This document shows positions 33,289 to 35,498 of a stretch of 35,498 nt of DNA, in pieces. Source of the DNA: Pseudanabaena sp. SR411. GTDB lineage: Bacteria > Cyanobacteriota > Cyanobacteriia > Pseudanabaenales > Pseudanabaenaceae. The notes beneath the pieces were generated by a model. The model ran no database searches. It was given only the letters and a program-made list of their open reading frames with translations, and had not been told where the DNA came from. Location: contig NZ_NDHW01000209.1 in the NCBI RefSeq assembly GCF_002251945.1, positions 1 through 35,498 on the forward strand, read 5' to 3'. The translations under genes were made by a program, and so were the position numbers. Numbering within the stretch: position 1 is the first letter of the stretch; the number at the start of each line of letters is the position of its first letter.

Positions 33289-34644
33289 ATGTCACAACGG
33301 CTAATCATTCATCAATTTGGTCCAATTACAGACATCGATATTGATGTGAATGATATCCTTGTGTTCATTGGCTCTCAAGCTAGTGGCAAGAGTACCATTA
33401 GTAAAGCAATCTTCTTTTTTAAATCTTTGAAAGATGATTTATATCGATACTATCTTGATTGTTATAACCAAAATAAATTTAATGATCCGATTTTTGGTTT
33501 TACTAAACTTGCGAGAGAGAAACTTATTAAAATTTATGGCTCTATAATATTTTATTCTCCTAATACTAAATTAACTTATACATATAGTGATCAAATTGAG
33601 ATAGTTATTCAGGCAGCTTCAAACGGCAGGATTAATCATATTGAATTTAGTATGGCGTTAACTATAAGTTTCAATGAAACTATTAGTAACTTAAAAAGTT
33701 TACGTGATGAGATAAATCAAAATTCTTCTGATTTTTCTTCTTCAAAAGAAATAAGTACTATTAAATCGAAAGAAGCTGCGCTGTTTGAAGAAATTAATAT
33801 TAAGCTTAATAATCTCTTTGGGGACGATAGAGAAGTTATATATCTACCTGCTGGTCGCAGTTTAATTACCACTCTATCCCAACAAAGATATAACATTGAC
33901 ATGGGAGATAAGTTGTTGTCTGGCAGCAAATTACAAGCAGACAGATTAATTAAGCTAGATTATATCATGCGAAACTTTATTGATCTTATTGATCAAGCTA
34001 AACAAGTATGTGAACTCGGCATAGCTAATTTAATTCAAGATTATATCTTAGAAAATTCTAATCTCAATAATAATTCCGTAAGAATGATCGAGATTGCTCA
34101 AAATCTTGTTAACTCAATCTTGAAAGGATATTATAGTTATCAAAATGGAATTGAGCGAATAAATTTTGCTGGTGGGGAAACGGCAATAAATTTTGCTTCT
34201 TCAGGTCAGCAAGAAGTTGTTTGGATTTTACTAATTATCGTTATCCTAATGCTGAATGATCGTAAGGTGTTTATGATTATTGAAGAGCCTGAAGCGCATC
34301 TTTTTCCAGTAGCCCAAAAGCAAATTATTGATCTAATTGCACTTTTATCCAATCAAAATGACAATCAAATTCTTTTGACAACTCATAGTCCGTATATTCT
34401 ATCATCTTTTAATAATCTTCTCTATGCTCATAACGTAGGCATAGAAAAACCAGATGCAGTTGCACAAGTTGTAGATCCTCACTTGTGGATCAATTGTGAT
34501 AGATTGAACGCTTATATTCTAGAAGATGGAACTGCACGAACGATTGTAGATCGTGAAGAAGAATTAATTCAGTCATCTGAAATAGATAGAGCCTCAAATA
34601 TTATCGTTGATACTTTTAATCAACTGTTTGATCTTGAGGACTAA
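33289..34644 (+). CDS. AAA/ABC-type ATPase (OLD/AAA_15-like), candidate defence ATPase
   Basis: A 451-residue ATPase with the SMC/RecF-like split head: Walker A IGSQASGKST (27-36), ABC-like signature ASSGQQEVVW (303-312), Walker B VFMIIEEPEAHLFP (327-340) and an H-loop TTHSPY (364-369). The EEPEAHLFP and YLPAGRS blocks are typical of the AAA_15/AAA_21 ATPases found in OLD, Septu, PARIS and similar systems. There is no TOPRIM domain, so a nuclease activity would need a partner. AGGA lies a few bases before the ATG. The gene is strongly AT-rich in codon choice (AAT, ATT, TTA, AGA) and has no GCGATCGC, unlike its neighbours, suggesting acquisition. The next gene starts 3 bp after its stop codon. 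Confidence 0.85.
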   Translation: MSQRLIIHQFGPITDIDIDVNDILVFIGSQASGKSTISKAIFFFKSLKDDLYRYYLDCYNQNKFNDPIFGFTKLAREKLIKIYGSIIFYSPNTKLTYTYSDQIEIVIQAASNGRINHIEFSMALTISFNETISNLKSLRDEINQNSSDFSSSKEISTIKSKEAALFEEINIKLNNLFGDDREVIYLPAGRSLITTLSQQRYNIDMGDKLLSGSKLQADRLIKLDYIMRNFIDLIDQAKQVCELGIANLIQDYILENSNLNNNSVRMIEIAQNLVNSILKGYYSYQNGIERINFAGGETAINFASSGQQEVVWILLIIVILMLNDRKVFMIIEEPEAHLFPVAQKQIIDLIALLSNQNDNQILLTTHSPYILSSFNNLLYAHNVGIEKPDAVAQVVDPHLWINCDRLNAYILEDGTARTIVDREEELIQSSEIDRASNIIVDTFNQLFDLED

Positions 34645-34647
34645 GGC

Positions 34648-35151
34648 ATGAAGTTAAACTGTCAAGAGTTTCAGGAAAATTATTCTAGTTGTACAGTCTG
34701 CCAGCAAGGTACAGAAATTCCAGCATTTGATAAGAAGAATAAGAAGATAAAATATATTCTTCAGAATCCATCTAGAAGAAAAGTATGTAAAGTACAAATT
34801 GATGACTGCGTAATTACCAGTCAAACCCAAAGGAAGTGCGATTATCTCATGATAGTTTGTGAGTCTAAATTGTCAAATCAGCCTGAATCAGTCGATTTAT
34901 ACTTTATTGAATTAAAAGGTCGAGATTTAATGTCTGCTGTAGAGCAGCTAACTGAGACAATTAAATATTTTCAATCTGAAAAATATAAATTTACTGGAAA
35001 AGTCTTTGCAAGAGCGGTTGTCACCCGAGTTCATATACCTACATCATCTATTGATACTGATGCGCGAGTACTATCACTAAGAAAGTTGCTGAAGAAACTT
35101 GGGGGAGATTTTGCGTATGGCTCAGTACAATTTGAGAAAGATCGCATCTAA
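34648..35151 (+). CDS. Putative PD-(D/E)XK nuclease-like partner of the ATPase
   Basis: A 167-residue soluble protein that I cannot assign to a named family. The central core reads CDYLMIV (D65), a strand, then LYFIELKGRD (E88-L-K90) and a helix with AVEQLTETI, the strand-strand-helix order and D..ExK residues of PD-(D/E)XK nucleases. Seven cysteines lie in the first 71 residues, including CxxC at 15-18. The ATG lies 3 bp after the ATPase stop codon, with GAGGA inside the ATPase 3' end, so the two genes look translationally coupled. It shares the ATPase's AT-rich codon use and lack of HIP1. Nuclease activity is an inference from motif spacing. Confidence 0.6.
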   Translation: MKLNCQEFQENYSSCTVCQQGTEIPAFDKKNKKIKYILQNPSRRKVCKVQIDDCVITSQTQRKCDYLMIVCESKLSNQPESVDLYFIELKGRDLMSAVEQLTETIKYFQSEKYKFTGKVFARAVVTRVHIPTSSIDTDARVLSLRKLLKKLGGDFAYGSVQFEKDRI

Positions 35152-35156
35152 TCATT

Positions 35157-35411
35157 ATGAGTACATTGCTAAAACCATCATCCCTTCTCCCCAAAGGAAT
35201 GCGAATCCAGCAAATCAATCAACTCACGCTCTTTAAATTTACCGATGAACTAGGCGATCGCATCCAAACCCTGCTCGATAAGAAAAAAGCAGATACAATT
35301 ACTGCTACAGAAAATCTTGAGCTAGAAGCGATCGGAGAACTAGACGAAATTTTTAGTTGTGTTAATGCAGCGATCGCCCCAAAATTTACGCTTACTCCCT
35401 TCCCGCTATAA
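35157..35411 (+). CDS. Conserved cyanobacterial small protein, function unknown
   Basis: An 84-residue soluble helical protein. The pattern LPxxxRIQQxNQL...LLDKKKADTITATENLELEAIGELDEIF resembles a family of 80-90 residue proteins that I recognise in many cyanobacteria; no function is established, and an antitoxin-like or accessory role is only a guess. It contains two HIP1 octamers (for example 35254-35261), unlike the two genes before it, so it has ordinary host composition. It begins 5 bp after the putative nuclease and may be co-transcribed with it. Confidence 0.65.
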   Translation: MSTLLKPSSLLPKGMRIQQINQLTLFKFTDELGDRIQTLLDKKKADTITATENLELEAIGELDEIFSCVNAAIAPKFTLTPFPL

Positions 35412-35498
35412 GATCAGTGAATTAATGAAAAGATAAAATCCAGTGTTTTTCGTAATTGTATTTTTGAGAGAAATTGACTGGATTCAAAAAACTGCTCT

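Noticed and set aside
35437-35484. Inverted repeat AATCCAGT..ACTGGATT after the last gene
   Set aside because: Only 8-bp arms with a long spacer near the window end; too weak to call without the sequence beyond.

Overview
The window is cyanobacterial chromosome. The octamer GCGATCGC (HIP1) is scattered through most genes, and several products belong to cyanobacterium- or plastid-specific families: PcxA/CemA, CRR6, DUF2808, DUF2949, a TLP40/CYP38-type cyclophilin, a DesD-type acyl-lipid desaturase and a plastid-type pyruvate dehydrogenase E2. The moderate GC content, scattered single-gene units and very numerous intergenic hairpins with GCGCAAAGCGC-like centres suggest a Pseudanabaena-like filamentous lineage. 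The genus is an inference.

Layout. 1-280: start of an IS5-type transposase running off the left edge, then a 103-bp repeat. 288-3129: membrane diguanylate cyclase and desaturase. 3218-9822: small unknown protein, gltD, two unknown exported or membrane proteins, hisH, a DUF2808 protein, surE and an LD-carboxypeptidase. 10133-14236: a 1367-residue hybrid histidine kinase with a cyanobacteriochrome-like GAF domain. 14237-14931: repeats and an IS630 transposase fragment. 14932-21174: sbcC, pdhC (E2) and pcxA. 21364-28741: a PAS-GAF histidine kinase, TLP40-like isomerase, phoH-type ATPase, moaD, a DUF2949 protein and a second hybrid kinase. 28874-32746: small unknown protein, DsbA-like lipoprotein, PMT-family glycosyltransferase and a DnaJ/CbpA-type co-chaperone. 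32799-35411: a tightly packed run of crr6, an AAA/ABC ATPase, a putative PD-(D/E)XK nuclease and an 84-residue protein.

Most genes look like single transcription units: nearly every junction holds a long, near-perfect palindrome. Only hisH/DUF2808 (27-bp gap) and the four-gene run at the right end look operon-like. Signal transduction is well represented, with three histidine kinases and one diguanylate cyclase, none beside an obvious partner output gene.

Most interesting points: (1) the ATPase plus putative nuclease pair at 33289-35151, a candidate defence-type cassette that I cannot match to a named system; (2) a GAF domain in the large kinase with both cysteines of a DXCF cyanobacteriochrome, 28 residues apart; (3) a 103-bp dispersed element in three copies with conserved ends and a variable hairpin stem, plus a related subfamily in three more copies; (4) a nested three-stem palindrome at 26346-26474. 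No tRNA, rRNA or CRISPR array was seen.
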